NCBI RefSeq assembly: GCF_014212125.1
Contig: NZ_JACJVP010000012.1
Location: forward strand, 1-64,000
Source: Cohnella nanjingensis
Lineage (GTDB): Bacteria > Bacillota > Bacilli > Paenibacillales > Paenibacillaceae
Direction of reading: 5' to 3'
Length of the DNA stretch: 64,000 nucleotides
The position numbers and the translations under genes were made by a program. The notes under the pieces are model-generated. The model was not told where the DNA came from, made no database searches, and worked only from the letters and a program-made list of their open reading frames with translations. Positions 1 to 7,448 of this stretch are shown here, piece by piece (the first letter of the stretch is position 1; the number at the start of each line of letters is the position of its first letter).

Positions 1-444
1 ATGTACGGCCGCGGCGGCGCTTATGAGTCCGGGAGCGGCCGGCAGGGCCGTTCGTCGGGCGATGGCGCCCGGGACCGGCGACCTCACGGCGGCGGCTCCC
101 GAAGCGGCGGCGGTTACCAGGGCGGCGGCCAGGACCGTCGCTCGCCTGGCGGCGGATACGGCGGCGGCCACAAGCCGCAGCACGATCAGCGTCCGGCCCG
201 CAAGGACGGCGGAGAGCGCGCCCACGTGCACGGCGCGAACGTCGGCGGCCACCAAGGCGGCAGCGCCGGGCAGGGCGGCTCCGATTCGTCCCGCAGCGGC
301 GGCAAGTGGCCGGGCAAGAACCGGCGGCGCGGCCATCACGGCAACAAGCCGAACCGTCCGCGTTCCGAAGGCGCGCCTTCCCGTCCGGAAGGCGGACCGC
401 CGCGCTCGGACAAAGGACAAACGACAGGCGGCGACCGGTCCTAG
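1..444 (+). CDS. Gly/Arg-rich C-terminal tail, probably of a DEAD-box RNA helicase (partial)
   Basis: Open frame that runs in from the left edge and ends at a TAG at 442-444. The visible residues are almost entirely low complexity: GGGYQGGG, GGGYGGG and many Arg, His, Ser and Gln residues with no folded-domain pattern. RGG-rich basic tails of this kind are typical of the C-terminus of CshA-type DEAD-box helicases in Paenibacillaceae, where they bind RNA. The ATG at position 1 has no visible ribosome site and may be internal, so the true start and the helicase core are assumed to lie outside the window. It could instead be another disordered RNA- or DNA-binding protein. A strong terminator follows 20 bp downstream. 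Confidence 0.55.
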   Translation: MYGRGGAYESGSGRQGRSSGDGARDRRPHGGGSRSGGGYQGGGQDRRSPGGGYGGGHKPQHDQRPARKDGGERAHVHGANVGGHQGGSAGQGGSDSSRSGGKWPGKNRRRGHHGNKPNRPRSEGAPSRPEGGPPRSDKGQTTGGDRS

Positions 445-463
445 ATCCGGTATGCCGCAGCGC

Positions 464-516
464 AAGAGGCTGCTTCGCGCAGGTCCCGAAGGACCCGGCG
501 AAGCAGCCTCTTTTTT
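464..516 (+). terminator. Rho-independent terminator after the Gly/Arg-rich gene
   Basis: A 13-bp stem (GAGGCTGCTTCGC at 466-478 pairing with GCGAAGCAGCCTC at 498-510) is followed by six T residues. It closes the rightward transcript entering from outside the window. Confidence 0.9.
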
Positions 517-595
517 GAACGTATCGGACAGTATAAGTCTCACGAATCCTTGGCGGATACGTCTCCGATAAGAACGTATCGCCGCTTCCGGGGAG

Positions 596-612
596 ACGGC
601 GAAGCCGTTTTT
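596..612 (+). terminator. Small second hairpin with T-run
   Basis: ACGGC-GAA-GCCGT followed by TTTTA. It reads in the plus direction and could back up the terminator at 464-516 before the convergent nadK gene. The stem is short, so this is tentative. Confidence 0.35.
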
Positions 613-662
613 ACTTGGGTTCATAATAGCGGCACGTCTCCCGCTCGGGCCAGGCGCCCGCC

Positions 663-1484
663 TTACTTCGGCCGCTTGTGCTCGAGTTCGTCCGGATTGG
701 AGCCGATGAACGCTTCGCGCACGCGGTTCCAGAACGGGAACGGGCGATAGCGGGCGAAGTGAACCTTGTCCTCGGCAACCGTGCAGATGATGGAGCGGAC
801 GCCCTGCAGCTGCATCGTCAGATGATCGATCCAGATGGACAGCGGCTCGTCCGGTTCGGGCACGATGTCGCAGTGATGATGCTTCGGGAGGATGACGGAC
901 GAGCCGAGCGTCCGGTAGACGCGGTTGTTGATCGACGCGATCTCGGCGATCTGGAGCGCTTCGAGCGACGGATGGATGATGGCCCCGCCGATGCTCTTGT
1001 TGTAGCCGGTGCTCCCGGAAGGCGTCGAGACGACGATGCCGTCGCCCCGGAACATCTCGAACGGCTCGTCGTTGACGTTGAGCTGGGCGACGAGCGTGCC
1101 TTCCATGCTCTTGAGCGTGAACTCGTTCAGGGCGAGAAACGAGCGCGTCTCGTCGTCGGTGACGATCTGAATGCGCAGCAGCGGGTAGCTGACCTTCTGC
1201 GGCTCGGTAGTCGCCATCAGGTCGACGAGCTGGGCGAGCTCATTCTTCTTCCAATCCGCGTAGAAGCCCAGATGGCCCGTGTGGACCCCGACGAACGCGA
1301 CGTCCTGCACGCGGTCGATGAACCGGTGGAACGCCTGCAGCAGCGTCCCGTCGCCCCCGATCGACACGACGACGTCCGGGCTCGAGGCGTCTTCCTTCAG
1401 CCCCTTGTACTGCGCTAGCGCGTGGAACTGCTCGGCCAATTCGCGGGACAGGCTGTCGCCCCGGTCGAGCAAGGCGTACTTCAA
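663..1484 (-). CDS. nadK: NAD kinase
   Basis: Phosphorylates NAD to NADP in the cytosol. The 273-aa product has the family's GGDGTLL motif (residues 43-49), whose Asp is the catalytic base, the NE motif at 120-121 and the glycine-rich S-G-S-T-G-Y loop at 156-161 that holds the adenosine part of NAD. Length fits the short Firmicute NadK/PpnK class. The start is TTG at 1482-1484, preceded by AAGGAG at a 9-nt spacing. It is convergent with the gene entering from the left. SpoVV lies upstream on the same strand, 83 bp away, so joint transcription is possible but not shown. Confidence 0.95.
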   Translation of the reverse strand: MKYALLDRGDSLSRELAEQFHALAQYKGLKEDASSPDVVVSIGGDGTLLQAFHRFIDRVQDVAFVGVHTGHLGFYADWKKNELAQLVDLMATTEPQKVSYPLLRIQIVTDDETRSFLALNEFTLKSMEGTLVAQLNVNDEPFEMFRGDGIVVSTPSGSTGYNKSIGGAIIHPSLEALQIAEIASINNRVYRTLGSSVILPKHHHCDIVPEPDEPLSIWIDHLTMQLQGVRSIICTVAEDKVHFARYRPFPFWNRVREAFIGSNPDELEHKRPK

Positions 1485-1567
1485 TGCGGTTTGCTCCTTC
1501 CGTAACGGATCCGTGTTTGATTACGATGATAAACAATAACGGCCGCGAACACAATCCTCCCGCCGCA

Positions 1568-2692
1568 TCAGAGCGGGCCGTGGAACAGCAGCGGCCAGAG
1601 CAGGTAGACGAGCGCGGCCGCGAGCACGGCATGGAGCGCGCGTGCCCGGACGAAGGGGCCGTAGCGCCAGTCGGTCCCGCTCATCAAGCCGGCCACCTGC
1701 GCATGAACGGACAATCCCGCCCAGGACATGACGAAGGCGGCTGCGGCGACGCGGTCGATGAGCGGAGGCAGCGCGAGCCCCGACAGGCCGTTCCCGGCCG
1801 CGCGGGAGCCCAGCGTCACCTCGAAGGTGCCCTGGACGAAGGCGTCGGACAGGCTTGCCGGCAGACCGAAGGCTTGCAGCGCCAGCATGAAGCCTTGACG
1901 CAGCGCCGCGAGCAGCCCACTGTGGATGAGCAGCTGCAGCGCGGCCGAGAAGAACACGACCAGCCCGCCGACGATGATCATGAGCGCGATCGAAGACTGC
2001 AGCGCTTGCTGCAGCATGACGCCGAACGGTCTGCCGTCGGCGAGCCGCGCGCGGTGCATCGCGGCCAGCGCTTCCCGAATCCGGCGCAGCGGGCCGCCGC
2101 CGGTCGCAGGCAGAGGCGGGACGAGAGCCCCGCCGCCTCGCATACCGCTCCTGCGCATCGCAAGACCCACGAGCATCGCCCCGCCGTAATGCGCGGCCGC
2201 CAGCACCGGGGCGATGTCCGCCCGGCCGAAGAATCCGATGCTCACCGCCCCGATCAGGAAGATCGGATCGGAGGACGTGGTCATCGCCACGAGCCGCTCC
2301 CCTTCCTCGCGGTTCAAGAGCCGCTGCTCCATGAGCCTGGACGTGAGCTTCGCGCCGACGGGGTAGCCCGAGGCGAATCCCATCGCCACGACGAATCCGC
2401 CCACGCCCGGCACGCGGAACAACGGACGCATGAGCGGGTCGAGCAGCGTGCCGACCAGGTGAACGATGCCGAAGCCGAGCAGCACCTCGGACAGCACGAA
2501 GAACGGGAAGAGCGCCGGGAAGAGCACCTCCCACCAGACCGAAAGCCCTTGCAGCGAAGCCTCGAGCGCGACGCGCGGCATCGCCAAGGCGAGCCCTCCG
2601 ATGAGCAGCGCGCCCGACCCGGCCCCGAGCAGGGCGATATGACGCAGCCGACGGAAAGGGCGCCGGAACCCCGGCATCGTTCTGACCGACAT
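1568..2692 (-). CDS. spoVV: Sporulation integral membrane protein YlbJ/SpoVV (DPA transporter)
   Basis: A 374-aa polytopic membrane protein of the nucleoside-recognition (Gate) domain family. In B. subtilis YlbJ/SpoVV sits in the outer forespore membrane and moves dipicolinic acid from the mother cell toward the spore. The sequence shows a hydrophobic N-terminal helix, the segment LFPALFPFFVLSE near residues 57-69 and GFASGYPVGAK near 104-114, both characteristic of the family. ATG start at 2692 with an AGGAGG site 8 nt upstream. A CATATAGT sequence on the coding strand (plus 2734-2741) resembles a sigma-E -10 element, but no clear -35 is visible. CwlJ and GerQ, which act downstream of DPA release during germination, are encoded at 12.2-13.2 kb. 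Confidence 0.88.
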   Translation of the reverse strand: MSVRTMPGFRRPFRRLRHIALLGAGSGALLIGGLALAMPRVALEASLQGLSVWWEVLFPALFPFFVLSEVLLGFGIVHLVGTLLDPLMRPLFRVPGVGGFVVAMGFASGYPVGAKLTSRLMEQRLLNREEGERLVAMTTSSDPIFLIGAVSIGFFGRADIAPVLAAAHYGGAMLVGLAMRRSGMRGGGALVPPLPATGGGPLRRIREALAAMHRARLADGRPFGVMLQQALQSSIALMIIVGGLVVFFSAALQLLIHSGLLAALRQGFMLALQAFGLPASLSDAFVQGTFEVTLGSRAAGNGLSGLALPPLIDRVAAAAFVMSWAGLSVHAQVAGLMSGTDWRYGPFVRARALHAVLAAALVYLLWPLLFHGPL

Positions 2693-2796
2693 GTGACCAT
2701 CCTCCTATTCCTTCCCCATCAAGCCTCTTGTCCACTATATGAGCCGGGCCGTCTTTTCTTGCCCAACAACCCAAGCGCACGAGCGCAAAATAAACT

Positions 2797-2810
2797 TGTA
2801 ATCGCTTTCA
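2797..2810. promoter_or_regulatory. Catabolite-responsive element (cre box) for CcpA
   Basis: The 14-bp sequence TGTAATCGCTTTCA fits the Gram-positive cre consensus TGWAANCGNTNWCA at every position. It lies about 32 bp upstream of an extended -10 promoter (2839-2847) serving the micro-ORF at 2883, and about 105 bp upstream of the divergent spoVV start. A position upstream of the promoter is compatible with CcpA activation or, less typically, repression. Confidence 0.6.
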
Positions 2811-2838
2811 AAAAAGTAATGTCGTTGTTACATTGCTG

Positions 2839-2847
2839 TGATACAAT
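2839..2847 (+). promoter_or_regulatory. Extended -10 promoter upstream of the 30-aa peptide gene
   Basis: TGA-TACAAT gives a TGN extended -10 element. The -35 region (ATGTCG at 2819-2824, 17-bp spacing) is poor, as is common for extended -10 promoters. Confidence 0.5.
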
Positions 2848-2882
2848 AGGACCAAGAGCAATTGATTCTCTAGGCTGGGGTG

Positions 2883-2975
2883 ATGAGCATGGCTGGTATT
2901 GTGGCAGGTCTTCTCATGTGCGCTTTCGTCTACGTCATTCGCGAGTCATTGGTTGTTCCGGAAGAGGAACTATAG
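2883..2975 (+). CDS. 30-aa single-pass membrane peptide
   Basis: Encodes 30 residues: a hydrophobic stretch (residues 4-19, AGIVAGLLMCAFVYVI) followed by an acidic tail ending PEEEL. The second ATG at 2889 is better placed behind the GGGGTG ribosome site, which would give 28 aa. It has its own promoter (2839-2847), an upstream cre box and a terminator at 3005-3031, so it forms a complete monocistronic unit. No family is recognised. The complete transcription unit is the main argument that it is real. Confidence 0.6.
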   Translation: MSMAGIVAGLLMCAFVYVIRESLVVPEEEL

Positions 2976-3004
2976 GACAAGCCCGGTTTCCCATTTCACC
3001 ATTT

Positions 3005-3031
3005 TAATCGCCCACGCGTTGGGCGATTTTT
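3005..3031 (+). terminator. Terminator after the 30-aa peptide gene
   Basis: ATCGCCCA and TGGGCGAT form a perfect 8-bp stem around a CGCG loop, followed by TTTTT. Confidence 0.8.
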
Positions 3032-3045
3032 GCTGTCTCTTGGGC

Positions 3046-3072
3046 TTGAAGTCGGACGGATTGTGTTATAAT
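3046..3072 (+). promoter_or_regulatory. Sigma-A promoter of the globin gene
   Basis: TTGAAG (3046-3051) and a perfect TATAAT (3067-3072) are separated by 15 bp, slightly short. A TGT immediately upstream supports an extended -10. Confidence 0.6.
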
Positions 3073-3136
3073 GAAGGCGGATCAAGGAAATTAGACCCAA
3101 TTCCCGTCCTGGATTCCGCAGAGGGAGATCATACGC

Positions 3137-3514
3137 ATGAACTACAATACGTTGTACGAAGCGATCGGGGGCGCGCCCGCCGTTCGCGAGATCGTCGAGA
3201 AATTCTATCCCAAGGTACAAGCTCATCCGCTGCTCGGTCCTTTGTTCCCGGCGAACATCGATCCGGTGATGGACAAGCAGTACCTGTTCCTGACGCAGTT
3301 CTTCGGAGGCCCTTCGCTCTATTCCGACGCATTCGGCCATCCGATGATGCGGGGACGGCATCTGCCCTTCCCGATCACGAAGGAGCGTGCGGAAGCCTGG
3401 CTCGATTGTATGCGGCGCGCCCTGAGCGAGACCGAGCTGCCCGAAGGGCTGCAGCAGGTCGTGCTGGAGCGGCTGTCCGGGCCCGCGCACCATTTCATCA
3501 ACACGGAAGACTAA
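3137..3514 (+). CDS. Group II truncated haemoglobin (YjbI/TrHbO type)
   Basis: A 125-aa haem protein of the two-over-two globin fold, cytosolic, implicated in O2, NO or peroxide chemistry. It begins with the family pattern NYNTLYEAIGG and keeps the F-helix region FGHPMMRGRHLPFPI, whose His (in GRHLPF) is the expected proximal haem ligand, and the C-terminal AEAWLDCMRRAL helix. Length matches B. subtilis YjbI. The ATG at 3137 follows GAGGGAGA. A DUF2225 gene starts 45 bp downstream and may be cotranscribed. Confidence 0.9.
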   Translation: MNYNTLYEAIGGAPAVREIVEKFYPKVQAHPLLGPLFPANIDPVMDKQYLFLTQFFGGPSLYSDAFGHPMMRGRHLPFPITKERAEAWLDCMRRALSETELPEGLQQVVLERLSGPAHHFINTED

Positions 3515-3559
3515 TCGGAGCCGAGCCCGCGTGCGGGCCGTGCCGTTGGAGGAATTCGC

Positions 3560-4261
3560 TTGGATCCGCTCTATCAATCGAAAGTCGTCTGCGCATGCTG
3601 CGAATCGAGCTATCAGACTTCGCGGGTGAGGCCCAGCTTGAAGCGGGCGATCCGGTCCGACTCGGACTTCTGTTCGTACTTCAAGACGGTGAATCCCGAC
3701 TACTACGTCGTGCGCGTCTGTCCGTTCTGCGGCTTCGCCGCGACGGAGAACTTCGCCGAGCGTCTGAACGATCGCCAGCGGGCGGAATATCTGGAGCGGA
3801 TGGGCAAGCAATGGCAGCCTCGCGACTACGGCGGGGAGCGGACGCAGGAAGACGCGATGGCCTGCTACAAGCTTGCGCTGCTCACCTCGCAGACGGTGGG
3901 GGAGAAGGATCGGGTCATCGCCGGGCTGCTGCATCATATCGCCTGGCTGTATCGCTACGAGGGCAACCGGCCGCAGGAATTGCGGTTCCTGCAGTTCGCC
4001 CTCGAATCGTACGTCCGGATGTACGAGTCCGAGCGCGACATGGTGAACAACGCCCGCTTGCTGTATCTGATCGGAGAGCTGAATCGGCGGGTCGGTCAAT
4101 ACCATGAGTCGGTGCGCTGGTTTTCGCGGGTCATTCATGATAAAAATATAGTAGATGCTTCCATGATCCGGGCTTCCCGGGAGCAATGGACGGTTCTCCG
4201 CGAGGAGATGGCCGCGGGCGGCATCGATCTCCCCGAGGAGATGCGGCAGAACGGCGCTTGA
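3560..4261 (+). CDS. DUF2225 zinc-ribbon/TPR-like protein
   Basis: A 233-aa cytosolic protein of unknown role. The N-terminus has two Cys pairs, CACC (residues 11-14) and CPFCG (about 54-58), likely forming one zinc ribbon. The rest is helical with repeating patterns such as ALLTSQTVGEKDRVIAGLLHHIAWLYR and ARLLYLIGELNRRVGQYHESVRWFSRVI, typical of TPR-like helical pairs in DUF2225. The start is TTG at 3560 with GGAGG at 3548-3552. It ends only 2 bp from the stop of the convergent gene at 4264-4464, with no terminator between them. Confidence 0.8.
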   Translation: MDPLYQSKVVCACCESSYQTSRVRPSLKRAIRSDSDFCSYFKTVNPDYYVVRVCPFCGFAATENFAERLNDRQRAEYLERMGKQWQPRDYGGERTQEDAMACYKLALLTSQTVGEKDRVIAGLLHHIAWLYRYEGNRPQELRFLQFALESYVRMYESERDMVNNARLLYLIGELNRRVGQYHESVRWFSRVIHDKNIVDASMIRASREQWTVLREEMAAGGIDLPEEMRQNGA

Positions 4262-4263
4262 GA

Positions 4264-4464
4264 TTAGTCCGGCCGTAGCGCGCGGTCCGCGAGCAGGTAA
4301 TCGTCGTCCGCGTCGATCAGCTGCAATCGCGTCCGGCAGCAGGGGAACACGACGGCACGCTTCATGAAGCCGCCCCGCAGATCCTTGATCTCCGCCGGCT
4401 TCAGCGGCAAGCGCACATGGCTCATCTTGCAGAAGGGGCACGCCGACGCGTAGACTTCGTTCAT
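4264..4464 (-). CDS. Small zinc-ribbon protein, unknown function
   Basis: About 66 aa from the ATG at 4464 (MNEVYAS). An upstream in-frame start at 4533 would add 23 residues that look non-coding. Neither start has a convincing ribosome site. The protein has CPFC near residue 9 and a second Cys pair in FPCCRTRLQLID, which could bind zinc, and an acidic end. It is divergent from pepF and convergent with the DUF2225 gene. Confidence 0.55.
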   Translation of the reverse strand: MNEVYASACPFCKMSHVRLPLKPAEIKDLRGGFMKRAVVFPCCRTRLQLIDADDDYLLADRALRPD

Positions 4465-4625
4465 CTGGATGTCGTAGGGTAGACTATTGCGAAATGGGAT
4501 CAAAGCCCATGCACCTCCGTTCGCGGAACTCATCTAACGATACAACAGTTGCCCGGGACGCGCAACGACGCGCGCGGTTCGCGGCGGACGGAGGAAGAGG
4601 CGTACGAAAGGATGAGGATGGGCAC

Positions 4626-6410
4626 ATGAGTCAAGGTTATTCGTTGGTATGGGATTTGGATACTTTCTTCGCCGGCGGTTCCGCGTCGCCGGCTTTCGCG
4701 TCTTACTCGGAGGAGACTGAGGCGCTCGTGAACGAGCTCCTCGCTTCGCTGAAGACGCTCGGCGAGGAGGCGCCCGGCGAGGAGGCGTTGAACGGCTGGA
4801 CGGCCAAGCTGCAGGACGCCTTGTCGCGGCTGGTGGAGGGCAACTCCTTCATCGGCTGCCTGAGCGCGCAGAAGATGGACGACCGCCGCGCGGTAGCCTG
4901 GACGGAAAAGCTTCAGACGCTGTCCGCCCGGTACCGCCAAGTTCTCGACCTGTACGACGCCGCGCTAGCGCGGCTGAGCGACGAAGCTTGGACGGCATGG
5001 AGCGCGACGCCGGCGATCGCGCCGATCGCCTTCGTGCTCCAAGAGCGCCGCGACGCGGTCAAGGATAAGCTTCCGCCCGCCCTCGAGGCGCTCGCGGGAG
5101 AGCTGGCCGTGGACGGCTATCACGGCTGGAGCGAGCATTATCAGACGATCGTCGGACGCATCGCGATCCCTTGGGAGGAAGAAGGGGGCAGCGAGACGCT
5201 GTCCGCCGGCCAAGCGTTCAACAAGCTGGAGCACCCGGACCAAGCGGTGCGCGATGCGATGGCGCAGAAGTGGGAGTCCGCCTGGGCCGATCAGGCCGAT
5301 CTCGCGGCGGACACGCTGAATCGGCTTGGCGGCTTCCGGCTGAAGCTGTACGGCGCCCGCGGCTGGAACGACGTGCTGAAGGAGCCGCTGCAGATCAACC
5401 GGATGAGCCGCGATACGCTGGATGCCATGTGGGAGGCCGTCGCGGGCGGCATCGAGCCGCTCAAGCGCTATCTGAGGCTGAAGGCCAAGCTGCTGGGCAA
5501 AGACAGTCCCGCGTGGCACGACGTAGACGCGCCTGTCGGCGCGCAGGGCAAGAAGATTCCGTTCGACGAGGCCGCGGCGCTCATCACCGACGCTTTCGCG
5601 CAGTTCTCGCCGGCCATGGCGGAGCTGTCGAAGAAGGCGTTCGAAGGCCGCTGGATCGAAGCCGAAGACCGCTCCGGCAAACGTCCGGGCGGATTCTGCA
5701 CGAGCTTCCCTCGCAGCCACCAGACGCGCATCTTCATGACCTACTCAGGCACGCCGGGCAACGTCTCGACGCTGGCTCACGAATTGGGACACGCCTATCA
5801 CGACTCGCTCGTGACCGACCTGCCGATGTTCGGCCAGGAGTACGCGATGAACGTGGCGGAGACCGCTTCGACGTTCGCCGAGGCGCTGGTCAGCGACGCG
5901 CTGCTCAGCCGCGCGGACAATGACGAAGTCCGGCTGGCGCTGCTGGACGAGCGCCTGCAGAAGGCGGTCGCGTTCTTCATGAACATTCGGGCGCGCTTCC
6001 TGTTCGAGACGCGCTTCTACGCCGCCCGCCAACAAGGCATGGTGGACGCCTCGCAGCTGAGCGAGCTTATGGTGGCCGCCCAGCAGGAAGCGTTCGGCGG
6101 CGCGCTCTCGACTTGGCACCCGCATTTCTGGGCGTCCAAGCTGCATTTCTACATTACGGACGTCCCCTTTTACAACTTCCCGTACACGTTCGGGTACCTC
6201 TTCAGCACCGGCCTTGTATCGGTCGCCGAGAAGGAAGGCAAGGGCTTCGACGCGAAGTATGACCGCCTGCTCCGCGATACGGGCCTGATGACGGTGGAAG
6301 AGCTGGGTTCCCGTCATTTGGGGATCGCGCTCGACAAGCCGGATTTCTGGCGCGCGGCAGTCGCCCGCGCAACCGCGGACGTCGATGCCATGGCAGCTTT
6401 GATCCGTTAA
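4626..6410 (+). CDS. M3B family oligoendopeptidase (PepF type)
   Basis: A 594-aa cytosolic metallopeptidase that cleaves short peptides. The zinc site HELGH is at residues 385-389 (His385, Glu386, His389), within STLAHELGHAYH, and the C-terminal F-Y-x-F-P-Y-T-F-G-Y-L-F region typical of M3B enzymes is present (FYNFPYTFGYLFSTGL). Length equals the usual 590-610. The open frame extends upstream to 4494, but the ATG at 4626 follows GAGGATGGG and begins the conserved region, so it is preferred. Followed by a terminator; monocistronic. Confidence 0.92.
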   Translation: MSQGYSLVWDLDTFFAGGSASPAFASYSEETEALVNELLASLKTLGEEAPGEEALNGWTAKLQDALSRLVEGNSFIGCLSAQKMDDRRAVAWTEKLQTLSARYRQVLDLYDAALARLSDEAWTAWSATPAIAPIAFVLQERRDAVKDKLPPALEALAGELAVDGYHGWSEHYQTIVGRIAIPWEEEGGSETLSAGQAFNKLEHPDQAVRDAMAQKWESAWADQADLAADTLNRLGGFRLKLYGARGWNDVLKEPLQINRMSRDTLDAMWEAVAGGIEPLKRYLRLKAKLLGKDSPAWHDVDAPVGAQGKKIPFDEAAALITDAFAQFSPAMAELSKKAFEGRWIEAEDRSGKRPGGFCTSFPRSHQTRIFMTYSGTPGNVSTLAHELGHAYHDSLVTDLPMFGQEYAMNVAETASTFAEALVSDALLSRADNDEVRLALLDERLQKAVAFFMNIRARFLFETRFYAARQQGMVDASQLSELMVAAQQEAFGGALSTWHPHFWASKLHFYITDVPFYNFPYTFGYLFSTGLVSVAEKEGKGFDAKYDRLLRDTGLMTVEELGSRHLGIALDKPDFWRAAVARATADVDAMAALIR

Positions 6411-6427
6411 GATAGGGCTTGAACGAG

Positions 6428-6464
6428 CCGCTCCTGTCGCATGAGGCGAGGGAGCGGTTTTTTT
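6428..6464 (+). terminator. Terminator after the oligoendopeptidase gene
   Basis: CCGCTCC (6428-6434) pairs with GGAGCGG (6451-6457), followed by seven T residues. Confidence 0.85.
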
Positions 6465-6531
6465 ATTGGAGACCTGGCTGGCCCATGGGCTTCCTATTTT
6501 AACAATGCTTTTACAAAACTAGACAAAGATA

Positions 6532-6560
6532 TTGAAAGATTCAAAAAATTCTCATATAAT
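6532..6560 (+). promoter_or_regulatory. Strong sigma-A promoter
   Basis: TTGAAA (6532-6537), exactly 17 bp, then TATAAT (6555-6560). It drives the 137-aa protein gene at 6625. Confidence 0.85.
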
Positions 6561-6624
6561 GATGCTGAAGTCGCATTAGGGAATACCTAGAAATTTAGCG
6601 TACTATGTCCAAAGGAGGAGAATT

Positions 6625-7038
6625 GTGTCGATGGAGATGGATGTACCGTTGGCCAGACAGGTGGATCTGGCTATGCAGCAAATGGAAGAGGAATTAAAAG
6701 GCTTGTCCGCAGGCACCATTGTGCTGCAGGTACGCAACGATACGGTCGGGAAGTTCGGCATCCGCCACTTGCCGGTCGATATCGCAGAGAAGAAGGCGCC
6801 CCCCGAGAGCGCCGCGGCCGGCTTGTCCGCCGACCAGGTGAAGACGCTGCGCAAAATGGCGGTCGACGCCCTGGCCCGCAAGCGGAGCTGGACGCACGGG
6901 GAAGTTACATACGATTTTGTGCTTCGGCAGGGCAAGCTTTACCTAAGCGTCACCTTCGAGTCCAATTACAACATGGCCAATCTCCTGTTCCGGTTAAATG
7001 CAAAGCGGCGGGACTGGCGCGACATATCGAACGAATAG
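6625..7038 (+). CDS. Conserved hypothetical protein, 137 aa
   Basis: Soluble alpha/beta protein with no recognised family. It starts at GTG 6625 behind a near-ideal AAAGGAGGAG ribosome site, has a strong promoter 65 bp upstream, and ends before a large inverted repeat. Residues 4-27 form a charged helix; the middle has GTIVLQVRNDTVGKFGIRH and the C-terminus YDFVLRQGKLYLSVTFES, which looks like a beta sheet. No signal peptide or metal motif. The strong expression signals suggest a housekeeping role, but none can be named. Confidence 0.75.
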   Translation: MSMEMDVPLARQVDLAMQQMEEELKGLSAGTIVLQVRNDTVGKFGIRHLPVDIAEKKAPPESAAAGLSADQVKTLRKMAVDALARKRSWTHGEVTYDFVLRQGKLYLSVTFESNYNMANLLFRLNAKRRDWRDISNE

Positions 7039-7060
7039 AGAACCGGCGCAACGCGGAGAA

Positions 7061-7102
7061 GGGGCTGTCCCTCAAGTAGAGATCTACTTGGGAGACAGCC
7101 CC
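7061..7102. repeat. 19-bp-arm inverted repeat between convergent genes
   Basis: Arms 7061-7079 (GGGGCTGTCCCTCAAGTAG) and 7084-7102 pair at 17 of 19 positions plus one G-T wobble around an AGAT loop. There is no T-run on either strand, so it is not a standard terminator, although it lies exactly between convergent genes and could act as a bidirectional one. The outer GGGGCTGTCCC core resembles the arm of the inverted repeat at 40887-40948. Confidence 0.7.
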
Positions 7103-7117
7103 TGACGTCATTCCGGC

Positions 7118-7348
7118 TTAACGGGATTGTCCGGCGAGTTGTTGCTCGGCGATTTGAACCAGTTGACGGGTGATGTTCCCCCCGATCTGACCGGCTTCGC
7201 GGGTCAACAAATGGCCATGATATCCGTCTTGCGAAAATTGGATGCCGAGCTGTTGGGCAGCTTCGTACTTCAGTTGGTCCAGCGCTTGGTTGGCTTGCGG
7301 AACGAGAAGCTGATTGCTGTTGTTGTTGCTGCTGTTGGATCCTGCCAT
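7118..7348 (-). CDS. Alpha/beta-type small acid-soluble spore protein
   Basis: A 76-aa SASP that coats forespore DNA and protects it from UV and heat. It shows the family's core: NQLLVPQANQALDQLKYEAAQQLG, with the GPR protease cleavage region around KYEAAQ, and the C-terminal half GQIGGNITRQLVQIAEQQL. The ATG at 7348 is preceded by AAAGGAGGTGAG; an in-frame GTG inside that site is not the start. The N-terminus carries a Ser/Asn-rich run. A sigma-G promoter lies upstream at 7371-7400. Confidence 0.95.
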   Translation of the reverse strand: MAGSNSSNNNSNQLLVPQANQALDQLKYEAAQQLGIQFSQDGYHGHLLTREAGQIGGNITRQLVQIAEQQLAGQSR

Positions 7349-7370
7349 TGAACTCACCTCCTTTGAAGCT

Positions 7371-7400
7371 TAGTATGGACGCGAAAGGCAGGGCTATGCA
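7371..7400 (-). promoter_or_regulatory. Sigma-G promoter of the first SASP gene
   Basis: On the minus strand TGCATA (plus 7395-7400), 17 bp, CATACTA (plus 7371-7377). This fits the forespore sigma-G consensus (TGNATR, 17-18 bp, CATAMTA) and agrees with SASP expression. Confidence 0.8.
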
Positions 7401-7448
7401 TTCGCAGGAAATGATCCCATTGGAAAGATATGGTCGACCCCTCCGCGC

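Noticed and set aside
1484..3007. Open frame of 507 codons on the plus strand opposite spoVV
   Set aside because: Sequence is low-complexity Arg/Glu/His-rich, typical of the antisense of a GC-rich gene; no ribosome site or family pattern, and spoVV on the other strand is clear.
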